A stretch of DNA of 64,000 bases from Bog-473 sp963736525 (GTDB lineage: Bacteria > Actinomycetota > Acidimicrobiia > Acidimicrobiales > RAAP-2). Below, in pieces: positions 17,028 to 26,465 of this stretch. The notes beneath the pieces were generated by a model. That model did no database searches, was not told the origin of the DNA, and saw only the letters and a program-made list of their open reading frames with translations. Position 1 is the first letter of the stretch; every line of letters starts with the position of its first letter. Where the stretch lies: the NCBI GenBank assembly GCA_963736525.1, contig CAVTPF010000016.1, positions 306,123 to 370,122 of the forward strand, read 5' to 3'. Position numbers and translations under genes: made by a program.

Positions 17028-18323
17028 TCACTTGGTTCCCGGGCTGAGCGGCTCCTCGCCGACCACGTCGACAGCTGAAGCATCGCCCCCGTCGATCGGA
17101 GTCGAGACGAGCCGGTGGCGGGACAGGACCGCTCCGCCGACGGCGGCGACGAAGCAGGACAGGGCTCCCACCACCAAGCCGACGCGGGCGCTGGTCTCCT
17201 CGATCACCCAGCCGATTGTCGGGCCCCCGACCGGCGTTGTCCCCTGGAAGCCAAGTTGCCACAGTGCCAGCGCCCGGCCGCGCATATTGGGAACGGACGA
17301 GAGCTGGATCGTCGAGTTTCCGATGGAGATAAATGACACGCTGGCCCACCCGACGAAGAGCAGCCCGACATAGGAGAGCCACAGCGCCGGTGCCAGGGCG
17401 GTGAACAGGATGGCGAAGCCGAAGCCGATCGAAGAGATGATCATCGCTTTGATCCCGGTCCGTCCGCGCGCCGCGGTGACCAAGCCGCCCGCCACTGCGC
17501 CGAGGCCCATCGCCGCAGTCATGAAGCCATAGGCCTGCGCGCCACCGTGAAAGGTGTCCTTGGCGAGCACCGGCAAAGAGACCTGGAACTCGTAAGCGAG
17601 CATGCCGACCAGGCCCATCATCAGGAGCGGCACCGCGATGTCGGTGGTGTGCACAGCGTAAGCGAACCCCTCCCGCAGTTGGTGCTTGGCCCGGCGCTCC
17701 GGCTGGGTCGGGTGCAGGGCCGAGCGGTCCATGATCAGCAACGAGATGACGACGGCCACGAAGCTCGCCGCGTTGGCCAGGAAGCAGACTCCTTCCCCGA
17801 CTGCCGCTATAAGGATCCCGGCGATCGCCGGTCCGACCGCACGAGCGGCGTTGCTCATCACCGAGTTCAAGGTGACGGCGTTGCGCACCTCCGAGGGCCC
17901 CACCATCTCGCGGACGAAGGCCTGCCGGGAGGGATTCTCGAAGGTGTTGTTCAGGCCCAGCACGACGGCGAGCACGCAAACCTGCCACAAGCGCACCACG
18001 CCGAGCACGGTGAGCAGCCCCAGCGCCAGCGCCTGGAGACCCATACAGGTCTGCAACAGGACCATCAATCGACGCTTGTCCACCCGGTCGGCGATGACGC
18101 CGCCGTAGGAGGCAAAGAGTAGGACGGGGAGCGTCTGGAGGGCGACGACGTAGCCGAGGTCAGTCGCCGAGTGCGTCAGGCTGAGCACCAGCCACGACTG
18201 GGCGGTCGACTGCATCCAGGTGCCCATGAGCGAGATCGACTGCCCGGTGAAGTAGAGCCTGTAGTTGTGGACCTTGAGCGAGGAGAAGGTCTCCCCGACC
18301 AGCTGGCGGAGGCGGCCCCTCAA
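17028..18323 (-). CDS. MFS exporter, EntS/MFS_3 type
   Basis: 431 aa with about 12 predicted membrane segments. The start is a TTG at 18323 (LRGRLRQLVGETFSSL). Conserved features include NYRLYFTGQSISLMGTWMQ in helix 1 and the motif A loop GVIADRVDKRRLM. NTFENPSRQAFVREMVG is characteristic of the enterobactin-exporter-like group. The TTG overlaps the TGA of a short open frame upstream (ending AEQLKGRRC), so a lost or very short partner gene is possible. The cargo is unknown. Confidence 0.8.
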   Translation of the reverse strand: MRGRLRQLVGETFSSLKVHNYRLYFTGQSISLMGTWMQSTAQSWLVLSLTHSATDLGYVVALQTLPVLLFASYGGVIADRVDKRRLMVLLQTCMGLQALALGLLTVLGVVRLWQVCVLAVVLGLNNTFENPSRQAFVREMVGPSEVRNAVTLNSVMSNAARAVGPAIAGILIAAVGEGVCFLANAASFVAVVISLLIMDRSALHPTQPERRAKHQLREGFAYAVHTTDIAVPLLMMGLVGMLAYEFQVSLPVLAKDTFHGGAQAYGFMTAAMGLGAVAGGLVTAARGRTGIKAMIISSIGFGFAILFTALAPALWLSYVGLLFVGWASVSFISIGNSTIQLSSVPNMRGRALALWQLGFQGTTPVGGPTIGWVIEETSARVGLVVGALSCFVAAVGGAVLSRHRLVSTPIDGGDASAVDVVGEEPLSPGTK

Positions 18324-18652
18324 CAGCGACGCCCCTTGAGCTGCTCGGCGATTCCATGGGACACCAACACGCCGACGACGGTACCGCGGCCTTTCGAGAA
18401 ACTTTCCGGTTGGGCTCCGGCCGTGTCACACGGTCCCCGGGAGGCCACCAGCCCAGAGGGGGAGTCCGTGGACCTCGACCGAGCGGTCACCTACTGGCGA
18501 CCGCTCGGCCCTCCTCGATTGCCGCTCGTCGACCCACGCGCACAGAACGACGCCCGCTTCGACCCGCCTGGACCGGGGAATGAGCACCGACTTGGCGATC
18601 GGCGTCAGGCGGAGTGCCCCAGAACGCGAAGAGCGATGGAGCCTTCGCCCAC

Positions 18653-18702
18653 GCCCCGATGTGCCTGATTCGAACTTTCCCACCTTCCCGAAGTGGGATA
18701 TT
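18653..18702 (+). repeat. Dispersed repeat copy (diverged)
   Basis: CCCCGATGTGCCTGATTCG, then CTTCCCGAAGTGGGA. It carries the GTGCCTGATTCG variant also seen at 49180 and 51425. Confidence 0.45.
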
Positions 18703-18742
18703 TAGCGCCCCGCCCCGGTAGCAATGAACGCACCAACCGTCA

Positions 18743-19483
18743 CTACTTGAGAACGGACCCGAAGAACTGCTCCAAGGCTTTCCAATGACGCTCGGAGGCG
18801 TCTGGGTCGTAGCTTGGGTTGTCGGCGACGGCGAAGCCGTGGTGGGCCTGATAGGTCTCGATCGTGTGGATGACCCCTGCCTCGCTCAGGGACTTCTCCA
18901 GGAGATCCTTCTGCTCGTCGCTGAAAGACTGGTCCTCAATTGCCCCCGCCACGTAAACCGCAGCCTTGATGGCGCTCGCCTTGCGGTGAGGGCTATCAGG
19001 GTCGTCGGCCTTGGCGAGGTTCCCACCATGGAAGGAGGCTGCCGCAGCGATACGCTCGCCCAGGTTCGCAGCGGTGATGAGCGAGAGCCGGCCGCCCATG
19101 CAATAGCCGGTGGTGCCTACGCCGCCCGGCTTCTTCTCGGGCAGCGAGTCAAGGTAATCGACGAAGGCACCGGCGTCACGCACCACCAGGTCTACGGTGT
19201 AGCCCCGCATCATGCCCATGATCTTCTCCGCGGTCTCCTTGGTGGAGAACGCGGTGCGCATGTCGACCGGGTCGTAGGGGCCATTGCGGTAGTAGAAGTC
19301 GGGCACCAAGACCACATAGCCCAGATCCGACAACCGCTCGCCCATCTGTCGCATGGTGTCGCGCATCCCGCCGGCGTCGGGAAACATGATCACCGCCGGC
19401 CAGGGCCCCTCTTCAGCGGGAAGGCTGAGCGCGGCAGGGCAGATCCCATCTGCAGTCTCGATCTCCACAGAGCGTTGCGTCAC
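18743..19483 (-). CDS. Dienelactone hydrolase family protein
   Basis: 246 aa alpha/beta hydrolase. The nucleophile elbow GTTGYCMGG has Cys in place of Ser, as in dienelactone hydrolases; the Asp region is AGAIEDQSF and the His lies in QAHHGFAV. The N-terminal PAVIMFPDAGG holds the oxyanion region. Family members open lactone rings (chlorocatechol route) or hydrolyse other small esters. No aromatic-degradation genes are nearby, so the substrate is open. Stand-alone gene with ATG at 19483. Confidence 0.85.
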   Translation of the reverse strand: MTQRSVEIETADGICPAALSLPAEEGPWPAVIMFPDAGGMRDTMRQMGERLSDLGYVVLVPDFYYRNGPYDPVDMRTAFSTKETAEKIMGMMRGYTVDLVVRDAGAFVDYLDSLPEKKPGGVGTTGYCMGGRLSLITAANLGERIAAAASFHGGNLAKADDPDSPHRKASAIKAAVYVAGAIEDQSFSDEQKDLLEKSLSEAGVIHTIETYQAHHGFAVADNPSYDPDASERHWKALEQFFGSVLK

Positions 19484-19628
19484 GGTGACTCCCTTCGTTT
19501 CATTGGTCCTCGGACCCTACCTGCGGCCCTCGCGCATCGGCGCTGGGCGCGAGGGCCGCGTCCGGTCCTTCGGCAATACTGAATGGTTTCGAACGTTGGA
19601 CCTGATTGGATCGGACGTTTTGCCTCAA

Positions 19629-19655
19629 GCCGGCGAAGTGGGGCACTCCTTCGGG
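19629..19655 (+). repeat. Dispersed repeat copy (partial)
   Basis: GCCGGCGAAGTGGGGCACTC: the right half of the family consensus. Confidence 0.45.
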
Positions 19656-19875
19656 GGTGCATCGCCATGAGCAATCCGGGTGCACCAGCTCATAGCACGG
19701 GTGGTCGAATGTTCGGCTCTCGTGACGGCCCCCGGCCTGTCGTGTGCACCCAGGTGCATTAGATTGCCACGGTCGACCAGAGTTGGCTCGCGGTTCCGGT
19801 TGGTCCGCCAGCGAGTCAGTCTCATCGGCATCACCGCGCCGAGCAGGCGGGGCGGTGAACACGAAGGAGAAGGTC

Positions 19876-20265
19876 ATGATCGGTGACAAGGAGAAGCGAT
19901 TCCAGGGCAAGGGCAAGGATCCGAGTGCTGTGCAGTCCCACCTGGAGGAGTACCTAAAGACTGACGGCTTTACGGTTCAGACCTCCTCACGGAGCGAGCA
20001 GGGCGTCGTGATCCAGGCCAAGAAAGGCGGCTTCCTGCGGGGCGTGGTTGACGCAGACCGCGCGCTGACCATCGCAATCACCGGGAGCGCCGACGATTTG
20101 ACTGTCCGAATTGGTATCGGCAAATGGCTCCAAAACCTTGGGGTGGCGGCGATTGAAACGCTTCTGATCTCAGAGCTGTTCCTCGTCGTGGACGTCGCTG
20201 AGAGTGCCTGGAACCTCGAGATCGAGGACAAGCTCGTGAAGGACCTCGAGAAGTTCGTCGGCTAA
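19876..20265 (+). CDS. Conserved hypothetical protein
   Basis: 129 aa. ATG at 19876 is preceded by GAAGGAG at 19863-19869. It begins with MIGDKEKRFQGKGKDPSAV, followed by an alpha/beta-looking body. A moderately hydrophobic helix (about 88-112, NLGVAAIETLLISELFLVVD) is not clearly a membrane anchor. No motif points to a function. The codon bias and ribosome site support a real gene. The frame is open upstream to 19744, but that part looks non-coding. Confidence 0.6.
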   Translation: MIGDKEKRFQGKGKDPSAVQSHLEEYLKTDGFTVQTSSRSEQGVVIQAKKGGFLRGVVDADRALTIAITGSADDLTVRIGIGKWLQNLGVAAIETLLISELFLVVDVAESAWNLEIEDKLVKDLEKFVG

Positions 20266-20299
20266 CAGGTCTTCCGACGCCAGCGCCGGCAAGCACGGG

Positions 20300-20335
20300 G
20301 GTGCGTCTTAGGGCCCCCCGTCCCGGCAGCGAGGC
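20300..20335 (+). repeat. Dispersed repeat copy
   Basis: CCCCCCGTCCCGGCAGCGAG followed by GCGACCCCC, a variant with CAGCGA, as also at 52640 and 57800. Confidence 0.4.
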
Positions 20336-20405
20336 GACCCCCACTACGAGCGAGATGCCGATGGCCGCCACCGCCACCGTTGGCGATAGGGCGGTGCTTA
20401 GTTCT

Positions 20406-20585
20406 ATGTCCGTGTCGGACCGTCGGAGCGCTGGTCATCACCCCCAACTCGTGCAGCGGCCGGATAAGCGTTGGGAAGTCCACTGCGCGGAGTGCCAGCG
20501 GAGCCTCCGCGACGCAACGCCCATCGGCATCGGGCTACCGATCGTGAGCAAGATCGAGGCAGAGGGGAATCCTGAGGAACCATGA
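20406..20585 (+). CDS. Small zinc-ribbon-like hypothetical protein
   Basis: 59 aa from ATG 20406. The core RWEVHCAECQRSL has a CxxC pair and is followed by PIGIGLPIVSKIEAE. This looks like a conserved small actinobacterial protein with a half zinc-knuckle. The frame is open upstream to 20301, but that stretch overlaps a repeat copy. Function unknown. Confidence 0.45.
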   Translation: MSVSDRRSAGHHPQLVQRPDKRWEVHCAECQRSLRDATPIGIGLPIVSKIEAEGNPEEP

Positions 20586-20654
20586 GGGGGCGGCGCTTGC
20601 ACGCGTGGGCTCGGGAGTGCTCAGGGCGAGCGCATAAGAGCTACCTCAGGCACT

Positions 20655-20810
20655 TCATCCGAAGCGGCCCGTCACGTAGCTCTGCGTCTCCGGCTCCCGA
20701 GGGCTCTCGAAGAGCTGCTCGGTCAGTCCGTGCTCGACCAGGCGACCGCCGTTCAAGAACATGGTGTAATGCGACAGGCGGTGGGCCTGGCCCAGGTTGT
20801 GGGTAAATGC
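20655..20810 (-). pseudogene. Phosphate-type ABC ATPase (PstB-like) C-terminal stub
   Basis: The frame read leftwards from about 20810 encodes only the end of an ABC ATPase: THNLGQAHRLSHYTMFLNGG, then RLVEHGLTEQLFESP and YVTGRFG. This is the H-loop and C-terminal tail of phosphate or tungstate importer ATPases. Walker A, the signature and Walker B are missing. It abuts the DUF2332 gene stop with only a few bases between, so a deletion removed the first roughly 200 codons. Confidence 0.6.
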
Positions 20811-20814
20811 CGGT

Positions 20815-21954
20815 CTACGTGAGGTCAGTCTGGGGCCACCAGCGGATCCAGTAGCCGTGGGGGTGGGTGTCGGCGAGCCGCGCGGGCTCGGCACCTCCGG
20901 GGCCGATGTGAACGAGCGTCGTCGCCAGGTCGGGGCCCTCGCGTGGTACGGGGGAGGAGGGTGTGGGCAGGCCCGGTGTCTCGAACGGCGTCTCACAATA
21001 GAGGTGGTGGACGGGCCTGGCCTCCCCGAGCGCCCGTATCTCATCGATGAGAGTGCGCTGTTGGGCCTCGTCGAGGTAGGCGGCCACCCACGAATGGAAG
21101 ACGACGAGCGGGCCGTCGCCCCCGATGGTGGCGGCCACGCGGGGCAGGTCCCTGACCATGTCGCCGCGTTCGAGCCGGGGCGGACGTGGCGAGGCACGCA
21201 CGTTGGCCAGCGCGGCGCGCAGGCGCCCGAAGCGCGCCGGGTTGTCCGGCCACTGGCAGGCCAGCAGCCAGAGCGCTGCATCGTCGGAGAACGGGTCCAC
21301 CGGGCTGAGGTCGAGGCCGACCCGTTCGGCCATGTCCGGCAGGCGGAGCTCGGGCAGCAGCGCCGCGTCATCACGCGCCTCGCACTGGAGGGCGACGGCC
21401 GATCCGGCCGTCCCGGCCGCGCGGTCGGAACCCCCGGCAGCCGGATGGTAGGTGTACGAGTAGTCGTCGAAGAGCAGGTTGAGGCCGGCGGAGGTGCCGA
21501 GGTCGAGCAGCGCGAGCGGCTCCTGCCAGCGGTACTGGGCGGCGATGTGGCACAGGCCGGGCAGGAGGGAGGTGCAGCGGCCCACTTCGTTGGTCTGGGT
21601 GGTACGAGTGGCGATGAGATCCTTCAGTGCAGCACGGTGGGTGCGGCAGAAGTCGGCGAATGCGGTGGCGACGTCGCCGTCCGGTGCCATGTCCGCGGGG
21701 TGCCCCCGCACCTCGGCGACCGTGTCGTAGTAGGCGGCCAGGGGATGTTCGTCGCCCGAGAGGAGCAGATAGTGCACCGCCGCCAGCAGGAGCAGAGGTC
21801 GCCGCTGGGGCAACGGTGCGGGCTCCAGGAGTGCCAACAGGTCGGCGTCGTCTGCCACGGCCCTGCAGATGGTCGGGTACGTGGTGCCGCCGTCGCGCTC
21901 GGCCACGGCGGCGAAGCCGCGGAAGTGGTCGGACAGCGGTTGCTCGACCAGCAC
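20815..21954 (-). CDS. DUF2332 family protein
   Basis: 379 aa from a GTG at 21954, 4 bp after the sortase stop. The DUF2332 pattern is visible: SPLYxxL-type N-terminus (LSDHFRGFAAVAERDG), then RTTQTNEVGRCTSLLPGL, LLDLGTSAGLNLLFDDYSY, and VVFHSWVAAYLDEAQ with C-terminal HGYWIRWW. The middle glycine-rich motif resembles a methyltransferase fold, but no activity is established for the family. It is probably co-transcribed with the sortase gene upstream. Confidence 0.8.
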   Translation of the reverse strand: MLVEQPLSDHFRGFAAVAERDGGTTYPTICRAVADDADLLALLEPAPLPQRRPLLLLAAVHYLLLSGDEHPLAAYYDTVAEVRGHPADMAPDGDVATAFADFCRTHRAALKDLIATRTTQTNEVGRCTSLLPGLCHIAAQYRWQEPLALLDLGTSAGLNLLFDDYSYTYHPAAGGSDRAAGTAGSAVALQCEARDDAALLPELRLPDMAERVGLDLSPVDPFSDDAALWLLACQWPDNPARFGRLRAALANVRASPRPPRLERGDMVRDLPRVAATIGGDGPLVVFHSWVAAYLDEAQQRTLIDEIRALGEARPVHHLYCETPFETPGLPTPSSPVPREGPDLATTLVHIGPGGAEPARLADTHPHGYWIRWWPQTDLT

Positions 21955-21958
21955 GGCG

Positions 21959-22873
21959 CTAGAAGCTGGCCGGGAGCAACGGGCTGACGGCACCGAAGAA
22001 CACCCACAGGAGCGCCAGCAGCCCTGCCACCCCCACCCCGTAGATCAACCAGCGCCGGCGCCGGTACTGATGGGCCGTGATCAGGATGCCCGCACCAACC
22101 GCGGCCGTGACGAAGCCCCAGGACAATGCATCGGTGAGCTCGACGTTGGTGTTGCCGGCGAGGTCCCCGCTCTGGGGGTCGGCCCTGACCGTGGCAGCGG
22201 GCAGTCCCCTGTTCGGGAAGAGCTGGGAATGGGCCAGCTTGGCCTGGACGACCAACCGGGTGGAGGCGCTGAAGCGTGGGTTGCACGTCGTGAGCGTGAG
22301 CACGTCGGCTGACTCGTTCTTCAGGACGCCGTTGTCGTTCGGGGACACGACGAAGCTCTTCGTGGCGTCGTAGACGAAGATGCCCTGCAGGGTGGTCACG
22401 ACGATGGGGTCGCCGACCTTCACCGAGTCGAGGTTGTAGAAGGGATGCCCGTAGGTGGTCCGGTGTCCTGCGACCGCGGCGTTCCCCGCCTGCCCCGGCA
22501 GCGGTGTGCCGATGTAGTGGCCGGGGCCCTTGCGCAGGTCCTGCGTGTTCGTGCCTTCGACCACGACTTGTGCGATGCCGATCACCGGGATGCGGATGTC
22601 ACCGATCGGCTCACCCTCCGCCGGGTCCCCCGAGCGGGACGCCGTCATGGGTGGCCCGGTCGGCAGCTTGTCCAGCGCCGACGCCTCGGCCAGCGCGTGC
22701 CGTATCTGCTCGCTGTTGGTCTCCTGCTGCAGCTGCGTGCGCAAGCCCGCTTGCGTGTGGGACTCCTGAAGGGACGTGCCCCAGATCTGGTACGCGGTGA
22801 ACAGCAGCATCAGGACACCGGCTCCGATGAGGACCCGCCCGAAGACGTCGACCACCAGGCGAAAAGGGGTCAT
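21959..22873 (-). CDS. Class E sortase
   Basis: 304 aa from ATG 22873. N-terminal membrane helix (about 8-28), then the sortase barrel with the catalytic His in AVAGHRTTYGHPF, Cys in LTLTTCNPRFSAS and Arg in STRLVVQAK. The C-terminus has two more membrane helices, a class E trait in actinobacteria. Class E enzymes join LAXTG-type substrates to peptidoglycan. No clear sorting-signal protein lies next to it. The large secreted Ig-like proteins in this window lack such a motif, so its clients are elsewhere. Confidence 0.88.
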   Translation of the reverse strand: MTPFRLVVDVFGRVLIGAGVLMLLFTAYQIWGTSLQESHTQAGLRTQLQQETNSEQIRHALAEASALDKLPTGPPMTASRSGDPAEGEPIGDIRIPVIGIAQVVVEGTNTQDLRKGPGHYIGTPLPGQAGNAAVAGHRTTYGHPFYNLDSVKVGDPIVVTTLQGIFVYDATKSFVVSPNDNGVLKNESADVLTLTTCNPRFSASTRLVVQAKLAHSQLFPNRGLPAATVRADPQSGDLAGNTNVELTDALSWGFVTAAVGAGILITAHQYRRRRWLIYGVGVAGLLALLWVFFGAVSPLLPASF

Positions 22874-22924
22874 CGGGGACAAAGACTACGACGGCGGTGC
22901 GTGCCGTCCCGGGCGCGCCGCGGC

Positions 22925-24049
22925 TTACGCCTGGACCGTGACCAGGGTGCCGAGTGGTGTCAGTGGGAAGACGACCTCGGCGTTCGAGGGCGGCATCTCG
23001 ACGCACCCGTCACTCTGCGGGAAGCCGTAGGAGGCTCGCACGTAGCCGTGCAGCGCGTCGCCGCCATTGAAGTAGCTGACCCATGGGATGCCGGGGTCGA
23101 CGTAGTGGGAGCCGTCGGGGTTGGTCCCCGACATCGTCGTCACTGTGAAACGGGCGTACACGGGCCAGGTGCCGTTTTCCGTCGGGGCGCCGGGAACGCC
23201 GGTGTTCACCGGCGTGCTGTACACCACTACGCCGTCCTTGTAGACGGTGGCCGACTCGGGCAGGGACTGGCTCACGAGGACGTAGTCCCAGGGCAACGCG
23301 TTGCCCTTCCCGCTCTGCACGTCGGCGAGCAGATCGGTCCACACCTGGGGCCCGGCGATGCCGTCGGTCTTGAGCCCGTTCTGGGACTCGAAGTTCATCA
23401 CCGCTCCCTGCGTGATGACGTTGTTCGTCCCGGGCGTCCAGAGTGTCAAGAGTTGCATCGGCTGGTTGGCCCAGCGCCAGGCGAAGGACCCCACCTGGTC
23501 GTTCCCCTCCTGTGTGGGGGACGTCACCGGTGACGCGGGAGTGAACGTGAGAGGGAGGTAACCCAGCTCGGCCAGCAGCTGCTGGAGGCGAAGGACGGAG
23601 CCGGGCGCCACGGTGAACTGTGAGGTCACCGTCTGGGCCAGGCGCTGACCCTCGGAGCCGAGCACACCGGTGGTGCCGCTCGGGACCGTGACCGTCTCGG
23701 TGGCGCCGGGCACGAGCGGGCCGGAGGCCTGGTATTCGAGCAGCGAGGGCGACAAGGCGGCCCACGTGCCGGCCACGGGCGGGCTCAGGGTCGGCATCGG
23801 GCTGCCGGGGGCGAGGTCGGTCGAGAACTGCACGGTGATGGTCGAACCGGCGGCGACGTTGGTTCCCGTCGGGGAGATCGACGACACGGTCAACGCCGCC
23901 GGGGGCGCGGTGGGCGTCGCGGACGCCTGGGTGGTGCGCACGTGGTCGATGACGACGAACCCACCGGCGGCCAGGACCAGGGCTGCGACGCACACTGCCA
24001 CGACGACCCAGAGGCGGCGTCTCTTCTGCGGGCGGACGTGCTCTGCCAT
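22925..24049 (-). CDS. L,D-transpeptidase (YkuD) with Ig-like and peptidoglycan-binding parts
   Basis: 374 aa. Basic N-terminus and one membrane helix (about 12-34), then an Ig-like domain of the kind found in mycobacterial Ldt proteins (50-145). A peptidoglycan-binding-like stretch follows (150-245, FESQNGLKTDGIAGPQVW), then the YkuD catalytic domain (about 250-374) with ALHGYVRASYGFPQSDGCVEM. His and Cys there form the active site. It makes 3-3 cross-links in the wall and is the target of carbapenems. It lies 51 bp upstream of the sortase on the same strand. Confidence 0.9.
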   Translation of the reverse strand: MAEHVRPQKRRRLWVVVAVCVAALVLAAGGFVVIDHVRTTQASATPTAPPAALTVSSISPTGTNVAAGSTITVQFSTDLAPGSPMPTLSPPVAGTWAALSPSLLEYQASGPLVPGATETVTVPSGTTGVLGSEGQRLAQTVTSQFTVAPGSVLRLQQLLAELGYLPLTFTPASPVTSPTQEGNDQVGSFAWRWANQPMQLLTLWTPGTNNVITQGAVMNFESQNGLKTDGIAGPQVWTDLLADVQSGKGNALPWDYVLVSQSLPESATVYKDGVVVYSTPVNTGVPGAPTENGTWPVYARFTVTTMSGTNPDGSHYVDPGIPWVSYFNGGDALHGYVRASYGFPQSDGCVEMPPSNAEVVFPLTPLGTLVTVQA

Positions 24050-24081
24050 GGCAGCCGGGATTCTACTGTGGCCGACTGACG

Positions 24082-26442
24082 CTAAACGCCCAATTCTTGC
24101 CTCAATGCGCCCGTGACAGCCGCCAGGCGTCCCCGGTCGGTCAGTTTTCGCCCGTCCGACTCCCTCACGTAGAAAGCGTCAACCACCATTTCACCCAGGG
24201 TCGAAACCCGGGCGGAGACGACGTCGAGGTCAGCTTCGAACATGGCCCGGGTGATGCGGTGCAGCAGCCCGATCTCGTCGGGGGCCCGCACCTCCAAGAC
24301 GGTGGCCGTCTGGGAGGCTTCGTTGTCCACGCTCACGTCGCTGCCCGGGAGATGGGCGGCCGAGCCCCGGCGGAGGGGGTACACCCGCTCGCGCTCGGAC
24401 AACCGCTCCCCGATGGCCATGCGGTCCGAGAGCACGGCAGCCAGGTCCTCCCGCAGCTTGGCGGTGTCGGGCCACGTGCCCCGGGCGACCTCGACGGTGA
24501 AGACCTCGACGGCGACGCCGTCCTCCCCGCTGACGTTGGCCGCGCGCACGTTCATCCCGTTGAGGGCCAGCGCACCCGCGACCGACGAGAACAGGCCGCG
24601 CCGGTCCGGTGCCGCCACAATGACCTGCGGCGGCCGCAAGGACACGGAGGGGAGTCCGGTCTGGCGCACCTCCTCCATGAGGTCCTGGTTGGCCGCCAGA
24701 ATGGGATCCGGTCCGGCGGGCTCGGTCTGACCCTGGAGTACGCGGTCGGTTCGCTCCACGAGATCGGCGACCAGGCCGGCCTTCCAGGCCCCCCATGCCG
24801 AGGGCCCGGTGGCACGGCTGTCGGCCTCGGTCAGTGCGGCCAACAGGTGCAGGGTGAGCCGGTCCCCGGCCGCCCGGGCGACCCGCGAGATGGTGGTGGG
24901 ATCATCGAGGTCGCGACGCGTCGCGGTGTCTGGCAGCAGGAGGTGATAGCGCACCATGTCGACCAGCACGTCGACGTCAGCGGGCGCGAAGCCCATGCGC
25001 GTGGTGACGCGTTCGACGACCTCCATGCCCACAGCCGTGTGGTCCCCGGGGAAACCCTTGCCGATGTCGTGCAGGAGCGCTCCCACCAGAAGCAGGTCGG
25101 GCCGCTCGACCGTGCCCGTCAATTCGGCGGCCAGCGCCGCGCACTCGAGCAGGTGTCGGTCCACGGTGAAGGTGTGGTAGGCGTTCCGCTGCGGCTTGTT
25201 GCGCACGGCGGACCACTCGGGAATCAGGCGCACGAGCAGGCCGTGCTGGTCGAGCGATTCCATCTTGTCGACGGCGGGCCGCCCGAGACCGAGCAGGGCG
25301 ATCAGCGCCTCGCGGGTCTCGGGCGTCCACGGGTCGCCGGGCGGGGGCATGCGGTCGGCCAGGCGGTGCAGTGAGCCCTTGGCGATCGGCCGGTCCAGCC
25401 GGGCGGCGGTGGCGGCCAGGCATAGGGGCAGCGAGGCGTCGTCGGACACCGGCGCCAACGGGGTCAGCGCGATCTCGCCGTGCACCTCGAGCATGTAGGG
25501 CCCGAGTTCGGCCGCGGCGAGCGGGGGGCGAGCGTCGGACGCGGCTCGGTGGAAGCGGCGTTTGGGAGCGGGTGTCGGGTCCCACAGGCGCCGTCGGCGC
25601 CACACGTCGTCGCTCACCCAGGCGATCTGCCGGCCGGCCGTGGACACGGCCAGCATGAGGGCGTCGGCGTCGACGAAGCCCAGGGCGGCCGCCACGTGGT
25701 CCTGATCCTGCAAGAGCAGCTTGTCGTGCGCGCGTTGGGCCATGCGGTGCAGCTCGACCCGGATGTCGGTGAGGAGCGCCGCCGCATCGTCGAGTGACGC
25801 GAGGTCCGCGTAGTCGGCGAGCAACGGGGCATAAGCCGAAATGGCGCGCAGCACGCTCACATCGCGCAGACCGCCGTGGCTCTCCTTGAGGTCGGGCTCG
25901 AGGAGGAAGGCCACATCGCCCGCGGTGGAGCGCCGCTCGGCCATCTGCACCTCGAGGACCGGCAGGTACTTGGTGCCAAGCCGGGTGCGCCAGGCGGCGC
26001 GTGCCTTCTCCAGGAGCGGTTCGACCACCTTGGGCTCCCCCCAGACGAGGCGCCCGTCGAGGAGACCCAGCGCGACGCGGACGTCCTCCGCGGCGGCGTC
26101 CAGCACCTCGGCCGGCCGGCGGACTGAATGGTCGAGGTGGACGCCCTCGTCCCATACCGGGTACCAAATGCCATCGGCGACGGCGCGGATGTCGCGGCGT
26201 CCGTTGTGGACGAGGACGACGTCGAGGTCGCTGTACGGGCAGAGCGAGCTCCGTCCGTACCCACCCACCGCAATGAGGGCCAGGTGGCGGTTGTTGTCGC
26301 CGACTGCCCGATCCGCCAAACCCGAGAGCCAGGCGTCCGCCTCGGCGGCGTAGCGCCGGCAGAACTCCTCTCCCTTGAGCCCAGGTTCGGCCAGCAGCAG
26401 GGTGCGCCGGTCACGCAGCGACGCTGACGCTTCAGCGGCCAT
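24082..26442 (-). CDS. glnD: [Protein-PII] uridylyltransferase / uridylyl-removing enzyme (GlnD)
   Basis: 786 aa. Nucleotidyltransferase domain with GGYGRSSLCPYSDLDVVLV (about 59-77), then the helical linker with EPDLKESHGGLRDV. The HD phosphohydrolase domain has LLVGALLHDIGKGFPGDHT and a later VRYHLLLPDTATRRDL. Two C-terminal ACT domains sense glutamine (APDRRGLFSSVAGALALNG and APDEIGLLHRITRAMFE). GlnD modifies the PII protein to report nitrogen status. In many actinobacteria it sits downstream of amtB-glnK; those genes are not in the window. The ends look intact. Confidence 0.95.
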   Translation of the reverse strand: MAAEASASLRDRRTLLLAEPGLKGEEFCRRYAAEADAWLSGLADRAVGDNNRHLALIAVGGYGRSSLCPYSDLDVVLVHNGRRDIRAVADGIWYPVWDEGVHLDHSVRRPAEVLDAAAEDVRVALGLLDGRLVWGEPKVVEPLLEKARAAWRTRLGTKYLPVLEVQMAERRSTAGDVAFLLEPDLKESHGGLRDVSVLRAISAYAPLLADYADLASLDDAAALLTDIRVELHRMAQRAHDKLLLQDQDHVAAALGFVDADALMLAVSTAGRQIAWVSDDVWRRRRLWDPTPAPKRRFHRAASDARPPLAAAELGPYMLEVHGEIALTPLAPVSDDASLPLCLAATAARLDRPIAKGSLHRLADRMPPPGDPWTPETREALIALLGLGRPAVDKMESLDQHGLLVRLIPEWSAVRNKPQRNAYHTFTVDRHLLECAALAAELTGTVERPDLLLVGALLHDIGKGFPGDHTAVGMEVVERVTTRMGFAPADVDVLVDMVRYHLLLPDTATRRDLDDPTTISRVARAAGDRLTLHLLAALTEADSRATGPSAWGAWKAGLVADLVERTDRVLQGQTEPAGPDPILAANQDLMEEVRQTGLPSVSLRPPQVIVAAPDRRGLFSSVAGALALNGMNVRAANVSGEDGVAVEVFTVEVARGTWPDTAKLREDLAAVLSDRMAIGERLSERERVYPLRRGSAAHLPGSDVSVDNEASQTATVLEVRAPDEIGLLHRITRAMFEADLDVVSARVSTLGEMVVDAFYVRESDGRKLTDRGRLAAVTGALRQELGV

Positions 26443-26465
26443 GGCGGGAACGTAGCATTGGGTTC

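Noticed and set aside
24097..25374. 425-codon rightward frame opposite glnD
   Set aside because: Low-complexity shadow with no motif; glnD is certain.
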